Shown here: positions 51,512 through 59,972 of the stretch, piece by piece | Numbering within the stretch: position 1 is the stretch's first letter | Layout: every line of letters starts with the position of its first letter | From: Desulfatibacillum alkenivorans DSM 16219 | GTDB lineage: Bacteria > Desulfobacterota > Desulfobacteria > Desulfobacterales > Desulfatibacillaceae | NCBI RefSeq assembly: GCF_900142135.1 | Contig: NZ_FQZU01000010.1 | Coordinates: 86,325-150,324 of the forward strand | Reading direction: 5' to 3' | Length of the DNA stretch: 64,000 nt | The notes under the pieces: model-generated | The model's database searches: none | What the model was told of the DNA's origin: nothing | The model's input: only the letters and a program-made list of their open reading frames with translations | Translations under genes and position numbers: made by a program

Positions 51512-54137
51512 TGCTTTTCTCCACATTCACCGGAAAGGATTTACACCCGGAATAAACCGCGCCGGGCGTCCGGGAAATATCCAATAAACCCGCCAGGGAA
51601 TGGCCGGCCACGCCGGCCGGCGTTCGCAGGAGGCCTTCGGGAAATCCGAAAACCAGTTTGGCGGTTCCTATCATGCTTCCCGTTTGCGAGACCACCCTGA
51701 CGGCGTCCCCCTCTTCTATGCCCAGGCTCGCTGCGTCGGTGGGGGACATTTCAATGGAGGCCCGGCCGTCCCAGGCAATGATCCGGGAGGATTGGGCGGT
51801 TCGCGTGCCGGAACCCAGGTGCAGCCGCACTGAACCTGTTATGGCGGTAAAATCAAAGCCCGCCGGCGGCTTTTCGCCGTCCCAGCACACGGGGGTGGTG
51901 AAGGCCATGGGTTGATCCTCCTGGATAGCGTCTTTCACCCACGAAACCGGGGAGGCAAGATATTGCTCCCCGTAGGATGGAATCAACCGGGCGATTTCCT
52001 TTTGGATGTCCCTGACCTCCGAATACCGGGCGTCCATGCCCAGCTTTTGGGCGAGCATGGCCAGGATTTCCCAATCCGGCCGGGCGGCGCCGGGCAGAGG
52101 CAGGGCGGGGTCGAAGGATTGGACGCGGCCTTCCATGTTGGTGAAGGAGCCTGCCTTTTCGGCGAAGACCGCGCCCGGGAGAATCATGTCGGCCAATTGG
52201 GCGGTTTCGGTCATGAGGATGTCCTGAACCGCCAGAAAATCCACCTTTTCCAACGCCGCCTTTACAAAGCCGGGATCAGGAAGGCTGCGCGCCGGATTTT
52301 CCCCCATGATATACAGGGCCTTTAAATTGCCCTTGTCAGCCTCGCGGATCATTTGCACCAGGGAGAGCCCGGGATCCGGCGACATTTTGGATCCCCAGGC
52401 GCTTGCCCAGGTTTTGCGGGCTTTTTCGTCAGAGAGGGAAGAACGGCCTGGTAGGCCGTCCGGCGCACAGCCCATGTCGAGCGCGCCTAATTGGTTGTTT
52501 TCGCGATGTAAAATATATATTCCGGAGGCGCCGTTTTCCAGGCTCCCGGTAATCAAGGCCAGGTTGACGACGGCGTCCAGGGTTTCCTGTCCTTTAGGCT
52601 GCTGGAGCACTCCCTGGCCGATGACAAAGGCGATTTTTTTACCGGCTATCATTTCGGCGGCCTGCTCCAGTCTATCCAGCTTCAGTCCGGTGGTTTTCGA
52701 GGCTCTTTCAAAGCTGATGGAGCTGAGCCCGGTCCTGAAAAAGGAAAAGCCCGTCGTGTTCTCGGCGGTGTAGGATGCGTCGTAAGCCTTTTTTTCCAAT
52801 AACAGGGCTGAGATGGCGTTGACCATATCCAAGTCCCTGCCGGGAGCGACGGCGAGGCGCAGGCCGGCGAACCGGTTGAGGTCCGTCGGCAATGGATCTG
52901 CGACTATGAGCGGGGTTCCGTTTTGCGCCGCCCTTTTGATGTGGTATCCGGCCACGGGGACGGAGTTCCCCGGGTTGGCGCCAATCACAAAGATCGCTTC
53001 GGCCTGTTCCAGGCCTTTTAAGGGGCGGGCGCGGAATCGGCCTCCAAGCCTTTTGTCTAATTGAGCCGCCAGGGGAAGGCCGAAAAGATGGCCGCCGTTG
53101 TCGATGTTGTTGGTTTCCAATAGGGACCGGGCGATTTTCTGGAACAGGTAGTTTTCCTCGTTGGTGCATTTGGAGGAACCCATAAAACCGATGGTCCGGG
53201 GGCCGTGCTCCTTTTTAACGGACAGGAGCTTTTGACTTAGAATTTCAAGGGCTTCCGTCCAGGAGATTTCCGTCCATTCCCCGTCCTTTTTGACCATGGG
53301 CGAGGTCAGGCGATGTTCGGATTTTAAAAAGTCATGGGCGAAGTGGCCTCGCACGCACAAAGTCACTCCGTTGACCGTGTCCGTTCTGGGGGACGGCGTT
53401 ACTTCCACGACCTGGCCGTCCGTGACGCCCAGGCTGACGGCGCAGCCTGCGGCGCAGAATCCGCAGACGGATTCATGCTCCTTTTGGGGCGCACCCACAT
53501 AGCGGACGTTTTTCATGGTCAAAGCGCCGGTGGGGCAGAGGGAAACGCAGGTTCCGCAAAAGGTGCATTCGGATTTTTCCAGGGGCTGTTCGAACAGGGT
53601 CGACGGGCGGGCGTCGAAGCCCCGGTGGTTGTAATCGATGGCGCCTGCGGCGACCAGTTCGTGGTCGGCCCGGATGCACTTGCCGCACAGAATGCATTTG
53701 GTCAGGTCTCTTATAATGAACGGATTGGCCTGCTCGATGCCCTGGTAGTTGTGCATGGGGTAAAGCCCGGTCTGGCCTACGCCCAGTTGGGCGGCGATTT
53801 TGCGAAGATCGCAGTGATTGCCCTTGGAGCAAACCAGGCAGGACTCGGGATGCTCGGCCATGATCAGCCGGATGATGTTCCGGCGATGCCGCACGACCCG
53901 TTCCGAGTGGGTTTGGATTTCCATGTCCTGGGCAACGGGCGTAACGCAGGAGGCGAAAATCCGTCCGCTTTTGGCGTCCTCCACGATGCAGAGCCTGCAC
54001 GCCCCAAACGGCTTGAGCTGGGGATGATGGCATAAGGTGGGGATGTCTATGCCCTGGGCGGTGCAGACGTCCAGGAGGGAGGTTCCCGCGGAGCATCGCA
54101 CGGTTTTCCCGTTGACGGCGAGTGTGACGTTTCTCAA
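51501..54137 (-). CDS. NuoG/FdhA-like iron-sulfur molybdopterin-fold protein, catalytic Cys/Sec not found
   Basis: 878 residues. The N-terminal 2Fe-2S domain (Cys near 36, 47, 50, 64), a His-Cys cluster, and two ferredoxin motifs (CILCGKC; CTFCGTCVSLCP) are followed by the bis-MGD fold (CGFCAAGCAVSLG, GVTLCVRGHFA, ISWTEALE). In formate dehydrogenases the stretch after SARCTNEENYLFQ contains a Cys or Sec with His nearby. Here it reads SSKCTNEENYLFQ followed by NNIDNGGHLFG, so that residue appears lost. It may therefore be a structural electron-transfer subunit like NuoG rather than a formate dehydrogenase. It is the first of three tightly packed Nuo-type genes. Confidence 0.87.
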   Translation of the reverse strand: MRNVTLAVNGKTVRCSAGTSLLDVCTAQGIDIPTLCHHPQLKPFGACRLCIVEDAKSGRIFASCVTPVAQDMEIQTHSERVVRHRRNIIRLIMAEHPESCLVCSKGNHCDLRKIAAQLGVGQTGLYPMHNYQGIEQANPFIIRDLTKCILCGKCIRADHELVAAGAIDYNHRGFDARPSTLFEQPLEKSECTFCGTCVSLCPTGALTMKNVRYVGAPQKEHESVCGFCAAGCAVSLGVTDGQVVEVTPSPRTDTVNGVTLCVRGHFAHDFLKSEHRLTSPMVKKDGEWTEISWTEALEILSQKLLSVKKEHGPRTIGFMGSSKCTNEENYLFQKIARSLLETNNIDNGGHLFGLPLAAQLDKRLGGRFRARPLKGLEQAEAIFVIGANPGNSVPVAGYHIKRAAQNGTPLIVADPLPTDLNRFAGLRLAVAPGRDLDMVNAISALLLEKKAYDASYTAENTTGFSFFRTGLSSISFERASKTTGLKLDRLEQAAEMIAGKKIAFVIGQGVLQQPKGQETLDAVVNLALITGSLENGASGIYILHRENNQLGALDMGCAPDGLPGRSSLSDEKARKTWASAWGSKMSPDPGLSLVQMIREADKGNLKALYIMGENPARSLPDPGFVKAALEKVDFLAVQDILMTETAQLADMILPGAVFAEKAGSFTNMEGRVQSFDPALPLPGAARPDWEILAMLAQKLGMDARYSEVRDIQKEIARLIPSYGEQYLASPVSWVKDAIQEDQPMAFTTPVCWDGEKPPAGFDFTAITGSVRLHLGSGTRTAQSSRIIAWDGRASIEMSPTDAASLGIEEGDAVRVVSQTGSMIGTAKLVFGFPEGLLRTPAGVAGHSLAGLLDISRTPGAVYSGCKSFPVNVEKSNET

Positions 54138-54233
54138 GACTCACTCCTTTCCATGACCGGAGGCCTCTACGGCCGCCGCCTGAAGGATCAGGAAACATGA
54201 TGCGGAAGCGTGAGTGTTATTTGCAGAACCCGC

Positions 54234-55109
54234 CTAACGCAGTTTGGCGGCGTCCAGGTAATGCTTGAGTTTGTCGGTTCCGCCGATGCTGATGATGTGC
54301 ACACCGTCGCACAGGTCTTTGAGGCCCTTGGCCAGATCGGCGAAAAGTTCTATGCTTGCTTTTTGCTTGTCCGGGGCTTGGGCCAGTTTTTTGATGACCC
54401 AATCCGGCACCAGGCCTGAACGAATATGGCGGTTGAGGAAGCGGGCCATGCCCGCGGTGCGCAGAATCATGAGTTCGGCGATGACCGGCACGCCGAAGGT
54501 CTTGGCCTGTTTGAGGAATTTTTCGAAGAGATCCAGGTCGAATACGGGAGTCGTTAGAAAGTATCCGGCGCCCACGCCCGTCATTTGCTCCATTTCCTTG
54601 AGTTCAAGCTCCGGAACGTTCCTGCCCCAGCCCGACTCCACGCCTGAGCCCAGCAGAAAATCCGCCTGCTTGTCCAGGGGCTTGCCTTCCACGCTGTGGC
54701 CTTGCCGCATGGATTTGAGCACGGAGTCCAGCTTGCCCGCATCCACGTGGAAGAACATCATTTCCTGAAGGCTGTCTCCGGTAATGCGGTAATCCTCCGT
54801 GAAGACCAGGAGGTTTTCCACTCCGGCGTCGTGGGCGGTGAGGAGATCCTTTTGGAGTTGGATGCGGTTTTTATCCCGGGTCGTGGTCTGATAAATGGCG
54901 TCAAAGCGGTTTTCGTTCAGGATTTCGCAGGTTTTGACCGTGTCGCCCACAATGCCCTGAATGTCGGATTCCGCAATGGAAACCCCGTCCACCCGGCCTC
55001 GAATCTGCTTGAGGTTGTTCAGCAGCTCCTGGGGATTTTCGTCAAACGGGGCCTGAACTTCCGAGGTGACCACAAAGAGTTTTTTGTCCAATGCTTCCTT
55101 GAGTTTCAT
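54234..55109 (-). CDS. Diverged MetF paralogue
   Basis: The start chosen is ATG at 55109 with AAGGAGG upstream; an upstream in-frame ATG at 55172 lacks a ribosome site. 291 residues. It keeps the MetF plan (VVTSEVQAPF, TTRDKNRIQLQKDLL, FTEDYRITGDS, CDGVHIISIG), but the usual TGD is TED and the PP after the catalytic Glu is changed. It is clearly different from the metF at the other end of the operon. It may be a second folate-binding subunit or a regulatory copy. It lies 96 nt upstream of the NuoG-like gene and so is probably co-transcribed. Confidence 0.8.
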   Translation of the reverse strand: MKLKEALDKKLFVVTSEVQAPFDENPQELLNNLKQIRGRVDGVSIAESDIQGIVGDTVKTCEILNENRFDAIYQTTTRDKNRIQLQKDLLTAHDAGVENLLVFTEDYRITGDSLQEMMFFHVDAGKLDSVLKSMRQGHSVEGKPLDKQADFLLGSGVESGWGRNVPELELKEMEQMTGVGAGYFLTTPVFDLDLFEKFLKQAKTFGVPVIAELMILRTAGMARFLNRHIRSGLVPDWVIKKLAQAPDKQKASIELFADLAKGLKDLCDGVHIISIGGTDKLKHYLDAAKLR

Positions 55110-55186
55110 GCCTGCCTCCTTCCGGCCTTGGGGGCGGCCGAAGTTCGCTCCGGCGTCCGGTTTTTCCGGCAACCGCCGGCGGCGGA

Positions 55187-55762
55187 TTATTCCTCAAGCC
55201 CGAGCAGGCGGGCCACCTCCCCCTTAAGCTGGGCCAGGGGCAAGGGTTTGGAAAAGCAGACGTCCGCGCCGTACTCCTTCATCTTGGCGAATTTCTCCTC
55301 GTCCAGATACGCGGACAGAACAATGATCTTGGTGTCTTTGGTTTCCTCGCCGGTCTTGATTTTCCGGCAGACTTCGTAGCCCTTGATGTCGGGCATCATG
55401 ATGTCCAGAATGAGCAGATGGGGCTTGAAATGGTTGACCTGCAGCCCGGCCTCGAACCCGTCGGAAGCGGAGATGACCTCGTAGTCGTAGGCGTCCTCTT
55501 CCAGAGCCTGGACGATGGTCTCCACAATAATGGGATCGTCGTCCACCACCAGGATGCGCCTTTTGACGTCTTCGGGCTCGGTGTCGGGAATGGGGATGCC
55601 CTGCTTGCGCATGAAGGCTTCCAGGTCGTCCTTTTTGATGCGCCGGTGTCCGCCCACAGTTTTATACGCGGGGATGTGGCCGGATTCGATCCAGTTGATG
55701 ATGGTTTTGGGGGAAACGTTGCAGATTTGGCTGGCTTTGAAAACCGTGAGTATGTCTTCCAT
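55187..55762 (-). CDS. HTH-receiver regulator (excisionase/MerR-like HTH plus response-regulator domain)
   Basis: 191 residues with AAGGAGG before the ATG. Residues 5-55 form an excisionase/MerR-type helix-turn-helix (TVFKASQICNVSPKTIINWIESG and GGHRRIKKDDL). Residues 68-185 are a receiver domain with ILVVDDDP, LLILDIMMPDIKG (phosphoacceptor Asp) and the conserved Lys in CFSKP. The DNA-binding domain comes before the receiver, the reverse of usual response regulators. It sits upstream of the MetF/Nuo genes and may control them. No kinase is next to it. Confidence 0.85.
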   Translation of the reverse strand: MEDILTVFKASQICNVSPKTIINWIESGHIPAYKTVGGHRRIKKDDLEAFMRKQGIPIPDTEPEDVKRRILVVDDDPIIVETIVQALEEDAYDYEVISASDGFEAGLQVNHFKPHLLILDIMMPDIKGYEVCRKIKTGEETKDTKIIVLSAYLDEEKFAKMKEYGADVCFSKPLPLAQLKGEVARLLGLEE

Positions 55763-55799
55763 GGTCGGCCTCCTTGTGGTAGTGCAGCCTCGTTGATTT

Positions 55800-56158
55800 A
55801 CATTTATTATAGTTTTTTTATTTAAGTCAAGAAATTTTTTTAACCTTAAAAATAAAAATATCCGGGCAATGTATCCATAATTAGCATTAATTATGGATAA
55901 TTATAAATATTTATACTTCAAAGAGATATAATTATAATACTATAAAAACTAAAATAACTATAATAACTATAATCTCCAATAACGCCCTCAGCCTAAAAAT
56001 CCGCCCCTGGAAAAATCAGTCGTCCTAAGAAAGGGCGGCGGTTTTTCAGAATAAATTGAACAGTAGTTGAAATTAAGGGCGCCGCCCTTTCTTTTCCTTG
56101 TAAAACTCCGGCAAAAAGGGTAGGATGCTCCCAAACCTCTGGGGGGAGAGTCCTTTTC
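55800..56158. other. AT-rich gene-free region with a 14-bp inverted repeat
   Basis: About 360 bp between divergent genes. The stretch 55800-55980 is extremely AT-rich, with repeated TAATTAT and ACTATAA words, and must hold promoters on both sides. A perfect 14-bp inverted repeat, AAGAAAGGGCGGCG (56027-56040) and its complement (56080-56093), has a 39-nt loop and lies in the leader of the PAS-GGDEF gene. It could be a terminator for another transcript or a regulatory fold. Confidence 0.6.
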
Positions 56159-57097
56159 ATGCACCTGTTCAAAAAAGCCGACCTGACCGACACCGTCGAT
56201 TTCTACAAAAGCCTGCTGGATAAAATGCTGGAAGGGGTTTATTTCGTCACCCCCGACCGCGTCATCACCTACTGGAATTCCGGGGCGGAAAAATTGACTG
56301 GATACCGTTCCGAGGAAGTGACCGGCAAGACCTGCTCCGAAAACATCATCATGCACGTGGACCGCTGGGGGCATAACCTGTGCGGGACCGGATCGTGTCC
56401 CGCTCAAAAGACCATGCAGGACGGCAAGGCCAGGGAAGTGGCCGTGTCTTACCACCACAAGGACGGACACCTGGCGCCGGCCGTGGCCCGGTTCATTCCC
56501 TTCCGGGATCGGAGCGGGGCCATTGTGGGCGCCGTGGAAGTTTTTCACGACACCACCCCGCTCATGTGCGAGAAGGACAAGGCCGACAAACTGCGCCGCC
56601 TCTCCCTGGTGGACTCCCTGACCAACCTGGCCAACCGGAAAATGGCCGAAATCCGTCTGGCCGCCAAGTTGAATGAGTTTTCCCGCTATGGCTGGCCCTT
56701 CGGCATCCTGTTTTGCGACGTGGACGACCTGAAGCAGGTGAACACCCTGTACGGCAGGGGGGTGGGCGACCAGATGCTGAAAGCCATCGCCCGGACCCTG
56801 GAAGGCAATCTGCGCACCTCGGACTTCATCTCCCGGTGGGGGGACGACGAATTTCTCATCATCCTGGCTAACGTGGACAAGCAGACCCTGGCCCGGGTGG
56901 CCCAAAAAGTGGAAAGGCTGACCGCCAATACCAAGGTCCACCTGGATCCTTTGGACCGGGGCAAGGCCGTAAGCGTGACCAATTCCATCGGAGGCGTCAT
57001 CGCCCAACCCAACGACACCGTGGAAACCCTTCTGGCCCGCGCCGACGAGCTCATGTACCGCAGCCGCCACGCCGGCGTTAACCAGGTTTCCGCCTGA
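56159..57097 (+). CDS. PAS-GGDEF diguanylate cyclase-like protein
   Basis: 312 residues with GGGGGGAG before the ATG. The PAS domain (about 12-130) contains the WNSGAEKLTGY motif and a Cys pair (CGTGSC). The C-terminal domain is GGDEF type, with LVDSLTNLANRKM, FCDVDDLKQVN and WGDDEF as the active-site motif (first Gly as Gly, second as Asp). The DDEF core keeps the metal-binding Asp and Glu, so c-di-GMP synthesis is possible but not assured. No signal peptide is present. Confidence 0.87.
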   Translation: MHLFKKADLTDTVDFYKSLLDKMLEGVYFVTPDRVITYWNSGAEKLTGYRSEEVTGKTCSENIIMHVDRWGHNLCGTGSCPAQKTMQDGKAREVAVSYHHKDGHLAPAVARFIPFRDRSGAIVGAVEVFHDTTPLMCEKDKADKLRRLSLVDSLTNLANRKMAEIRLAAKLNEFSRYGWPFGILFCDVDDLKQVNTLYGRGVGDQMLKAIARTLEGNLRTSDFISRWGDDEFLIILANVDKQTLARVAQKVERLTANTKVHLDPLDRGKAVSVTNSIGGVIAQPNDTVETLLARADELMYRSRHAGVNQVSA

Positions 57098-57172
57098 TCA
57101 TCCAAATATTAGACGCATGGGCGCTGAAAAGGCCTTCAAAATCCCCTTGGCGGAAGCACGCCCGAGGCGGCC

Positions 57173-57433
57173 TTATCGGTCCGGATTTTCCGTGCCGCGA
57201 CTCAAAATCTCAATGTAATCAGTGTGCCTGGATAAGCGGTTGCGTTTCTTTTTTGTGAGTTCTTTGACTATTCCAAGTTCTTCCAGCCGGCTGAATGCCT
57301 TGTTAAACGTTGCCGGAGCGATGCCGGTTTTCTCAACCAGCCAGCCCGAAGCAGCGACAGGGCGCTCCATTCACGCCTGGAGAATCTGCATGAGAGATTT
57401 TTCGGCCCCTTTGATACTGCCTTTGTTCCTCAT
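57173..57433 (-). pseudogene. Remnant of a Fic-family protein C-terminus
   Basis: A 65-codon frame (57173-57370) carries LVEKTGIAPATFNKAF and LGIVKELTKKKRNRLS, then YIEILSRGTE, the winged-helix end of Fic/DUF4172 proteins. In the same frame upstream, 20 more codons (57371-57433) run to an ATG but are cut by a TGA at 57371. The Fic catalytic domain is absent. It is therefore a decayed fragment and not a functional gene. Confidence 0.65.
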
Positions 57434-57455
57434 TGTCAGATTAAAAATTTTTGGT

Positions 57456-58643
57456 TCAAAATACTCCGGCCGCGTGATCCTTTAGGGAGCAGTGGGATCT
57501 GGATCGATGGCTTTTCAGCCTGGGTTTTAAAAAGGAGTAGGGCAGTAAGAACGGAAACAAGGCGCCGATGGAAACCGAATTAAAGCCTTGCAGCAGGCCT
57601 TCGGCAGCCGGAGCGTAAACCCAGCGCTTGCCCAAAAGCCGCGCTCCCATCCTTGCGCCGAATGGCGTGTGGGCCAGGGGGCAGAACCACTCCGTGCCCT
57701 TGACGTTCACTCGCATGGGTAGGAGCGTCCGGTAAAACCGGCGGCGCACGGTTTTGTGGTCTCTGGACTTGATAACGGCGCGGGCCGCGATCCGGGCCGT
57801 GTATATGGCCTGATATATGCCCTCGCCCGTGAGGGGATCGGCAAAGCCGCCTGCGTCCCCCACCAGCAGGAGCGGCATTCCATTGGCCGGGCGGGTGTGC
57901 CCGCCCCAGGGAATCACTCCGCCTCGGGCCTGTCCGGGGGGAGAGGTCAATCCAAAGCGATCTTTGATGTAGGCGTCCAGGCCCTCCTTAATCTTTCCTC
58001 CGAAACTTTTACCGATGTCGTACACTCCGGCGTTGACTGTTCCAGGGCCGGTGGGAAAGACCCATCCGTAGCCGCCGGGGACGCATCCGCCGTCAAAGAT
58101 GATCCGGTCTTGGTATTTTTCCGTTTCGATGCACCGGTATATGGCCGCCCGGGCGTAATAGGGCGTTTTGACGCCGAAGGACCTGCGCACCAGGCTGTTG
58201 GCGCCGTCCGCTCCGATGAGGATGCGGCAGGAAAAATCGCCGTTATCGGTCTTGATGAGAAATTTTCCCCGGGAATAGTCCAGCTTTTTCACCGTGGCGT
58301 GCTCAATGGGAACGCCTTCCTCCCGGGCCTGCAGGAACACGCTTTGGTCGATGACCTGCCGGTCCGCCACGCCCATGACCGGGATGTCGGCCTCAAACCG
58401 GTTGTAATGCCAGGGCGGCGTATTGTTCTCCATGATGTACAGGTTAACCAACGGCCCCAGGTTGATATTCAGCCTGGCGGCCAGCGTGGCCCCCCTGGGC
58501 GTGATTCCGCCGGCGCAAGTCTTGAAATTCGGGGTTTTCGACTTTTCCAACACCAGAACTTCCTCGCCCGCCCTGCGCAGAAAAATGGCCGCCGCCAAGC
58601 CGGCCATACCCCCCCCCGCCACGATCGTCCGGTACGTTCTCAT
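57456..58643 (-). CDS. Geranylgeranyl-reductase-family FAD-dependent oxidoreductase
   Basis: 395 residues. The FAD-binding start is VAGGGMAGLAAAIFLRRAG and the family has LEKSK, CAGGITPRG, IGADGANSLVRR near residue 150, and LLVGDAGGFADPLTGEGIY near 265. Family members reduce prenyl chains of lipids, quinones or chlorophyll, or are halogenase-like. No partner gene nearby identifies the substrate. AGGGGAAAC precedes the ATG. Confidence 0.85.
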   Translation of the reverse strand: MRTYRTIVAGGGMAGLAAAIFLRRAGEEVLVLEKSKTPNFKTCAGGITPRGATLAARLNINLGPLVNLYIMENNTPPWHYNRFEADIPVMGVADRQVIDQSVFLQAREEGVPIEHATVKKLDYSRGKFLIKTDNGDFSCRILIGADGANSLVRRSFGVKTPYYARAAIYRCIETEKYQDRIIFDGGCVPGGYGWVFPTGPGTVNAGVYDIGKSFGGKIKEGLDAYIKDRFGLTSPPGQARGGVIPWGGHTRPANGMPLLLVGDAGGFADPLTGEGIYQAIYTARIAARAVIKSRDHKTVRRRFYRTLLPMRVNVKGTEWFCPLAHTPFGARMGARLLGKRWVYAPAAEGLLQGFNSVSIGALFPFLLPYSFLKPRLKSHRSRSHCSLKDHAAGVF

Positions 58644-58676
58644 GGATAGTTTCCCCTTAGCTTGCAGGTAGAAAAG

Positions 58677-59687
58677 TCAGGCCCTGACAGCCCACACATG
58701 GCAGGCTTTCTCCCCTTTGCTCCGGTGCGTGACGGCGCCGTCCCCGGTTTCCAGGACCCAGGCGCGGTCCGGAGCGTAGGCCACGGTGGAAGAGGACCAA
58801 TAGTAATCTTTGATGTTGATGAACGGCCGTCCCTGAATGAGGGCCGGAGAGTGGCCGCCCATATCCGTGATGCTTTCCAACTCCCGCACGGTGGGCACGC
58901 GCCAATCTCCATGGCCGCCGACCTTGTTTTTGTTCAGGCCGGCCACGGCTTCAAAGGCCTGCTCCCAAGGAACCAGGCCGGGGGCGCAATTGGCGTTATG
59001 CGTCCAGGTAAGGCCGGTCAGCAGGTCCAAGACGGTCTGGCCTGACTGAGTGAATCTGGGGGACGGCCATGGCGCGCCCACCCTCAACTCTCCGTCCTGG
59101 CCGCAGTTTTCGCAATCGATCATGTGTCCGGCCGGACTGTAACACAGCCTTTGCCCGGTCCAGTGGAGCCGGATCTGGCCTTCCCGGCCTCCGCGCACCG
59201 GCCAGATCATGGCCATTTCATGTTTTGGGGCCGTCTTCATCCGTCCGCTGCCCATGTGCACTTTCCATGCTTCCACGGCGACCCGGGCCGCTGTGGTGGA
59301 CGTCCAGTACCAACTGGAGGCCACATTGACGAATGGATGCTCGCGGGGCAGGGCGGGGTCGTTGCGTACATGACTGATCAGGCTGAACATCTCCCGCCGG
59401 TTGGGCAGCCGCCAGTCGGAGTAGCCGTAGGCGTTGATTTTGTTCATGCGCGCAACCAGATCGAATGCGTCCGCCCACATCATGGGAAACATGCTGACCG
59501 CCCCGTCCTGAGTCCACACAAGCCCGGTCAGGCCGTCATTTACCGTCTGGCCTTCCTCGGAAAACCGGGGAGACGGCCACGGCTGCCCGGCCCCGGCCGG
59601 GTCCTGCTCCCCCTGGCAAGGCGCGGGTTTGCCTTCGGCGTCGTAGCATTCAAACTGATCTGTCGGAAAAATTGGTCGTTTGGACAT
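58677..59687 (-). CDS. DUF1566 (Lcl C-terminal) protein, two tandem domains
   Basis: 336 residues. The protein holds two copies of the DUF1566 domain, roughly 35-165 and 205-335. Each has PSPRF, QTV-(N/L)D-x-LTGL-(V/T)-WT, WRLPN or WRVPT followed by (R/V)RE, and a WTST/WSSST motif. In the sulfate-reducing deltaproteobacteria such proteins are often secreted or surface-linked. No signal peptide is visible here (MSKRPIFPTDQFECY). Function unknown. The genes to either side are divergent or independent. Confidence 0.75.
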   Translation of the reverse strand: MSKRPIFPTDQFECYDAEGKPAPCQGEQDPAGAGQPWPSPRFSEEGQTVNDGLTGLVWTQDGAVSMFPMMWADAFDLVARMNKINAYGYSDWRLPNRREMFSLISHVRNDPALPREHPFVNVASSWYWTSTTAARVAVEAWKVHMGSGRMKTAPKHEMAMIWPVRGGREGQIRLHWTGQRLCYSPAGHMIDCENCGQDGELRVGAPWPSPRFTQSGQTVLDLLTGLTWTHNANCAPGLVPWEQAFEAVAGLNKNKVGGHGDWRVPTVRELESITDMGGHSPALIQGRPFINIKDYYWSSSTVAYAPDRAWVLETGDGAVTHRSKGEKACHVWAVRA

Positions 59688-59972
59688 GATATATTATCGC
59701 CGTAATCAGCAAACTAGTCAAGCGGCATAACAACCAAGCCCTGGATGAATGAAGGCTGTAAGGATTTGCGGGCGCAATTACGCCTGCTGACAGAGGTCTT
59801 GTTCCTGTTGACACAAATGGATTTTTGATACTATCTTTTTGAAACTCAAAAAAGCGAATTCCGTTTATGGCCGGAACCTGGGGGGAGGCTGAAAACGGTC
59901 CGCCGCCTTCTTTTTCCGCCGCTTTCCATTTCAATGATACCACCCCCTTTTAAGTACAAAGGAGAGATGAGC

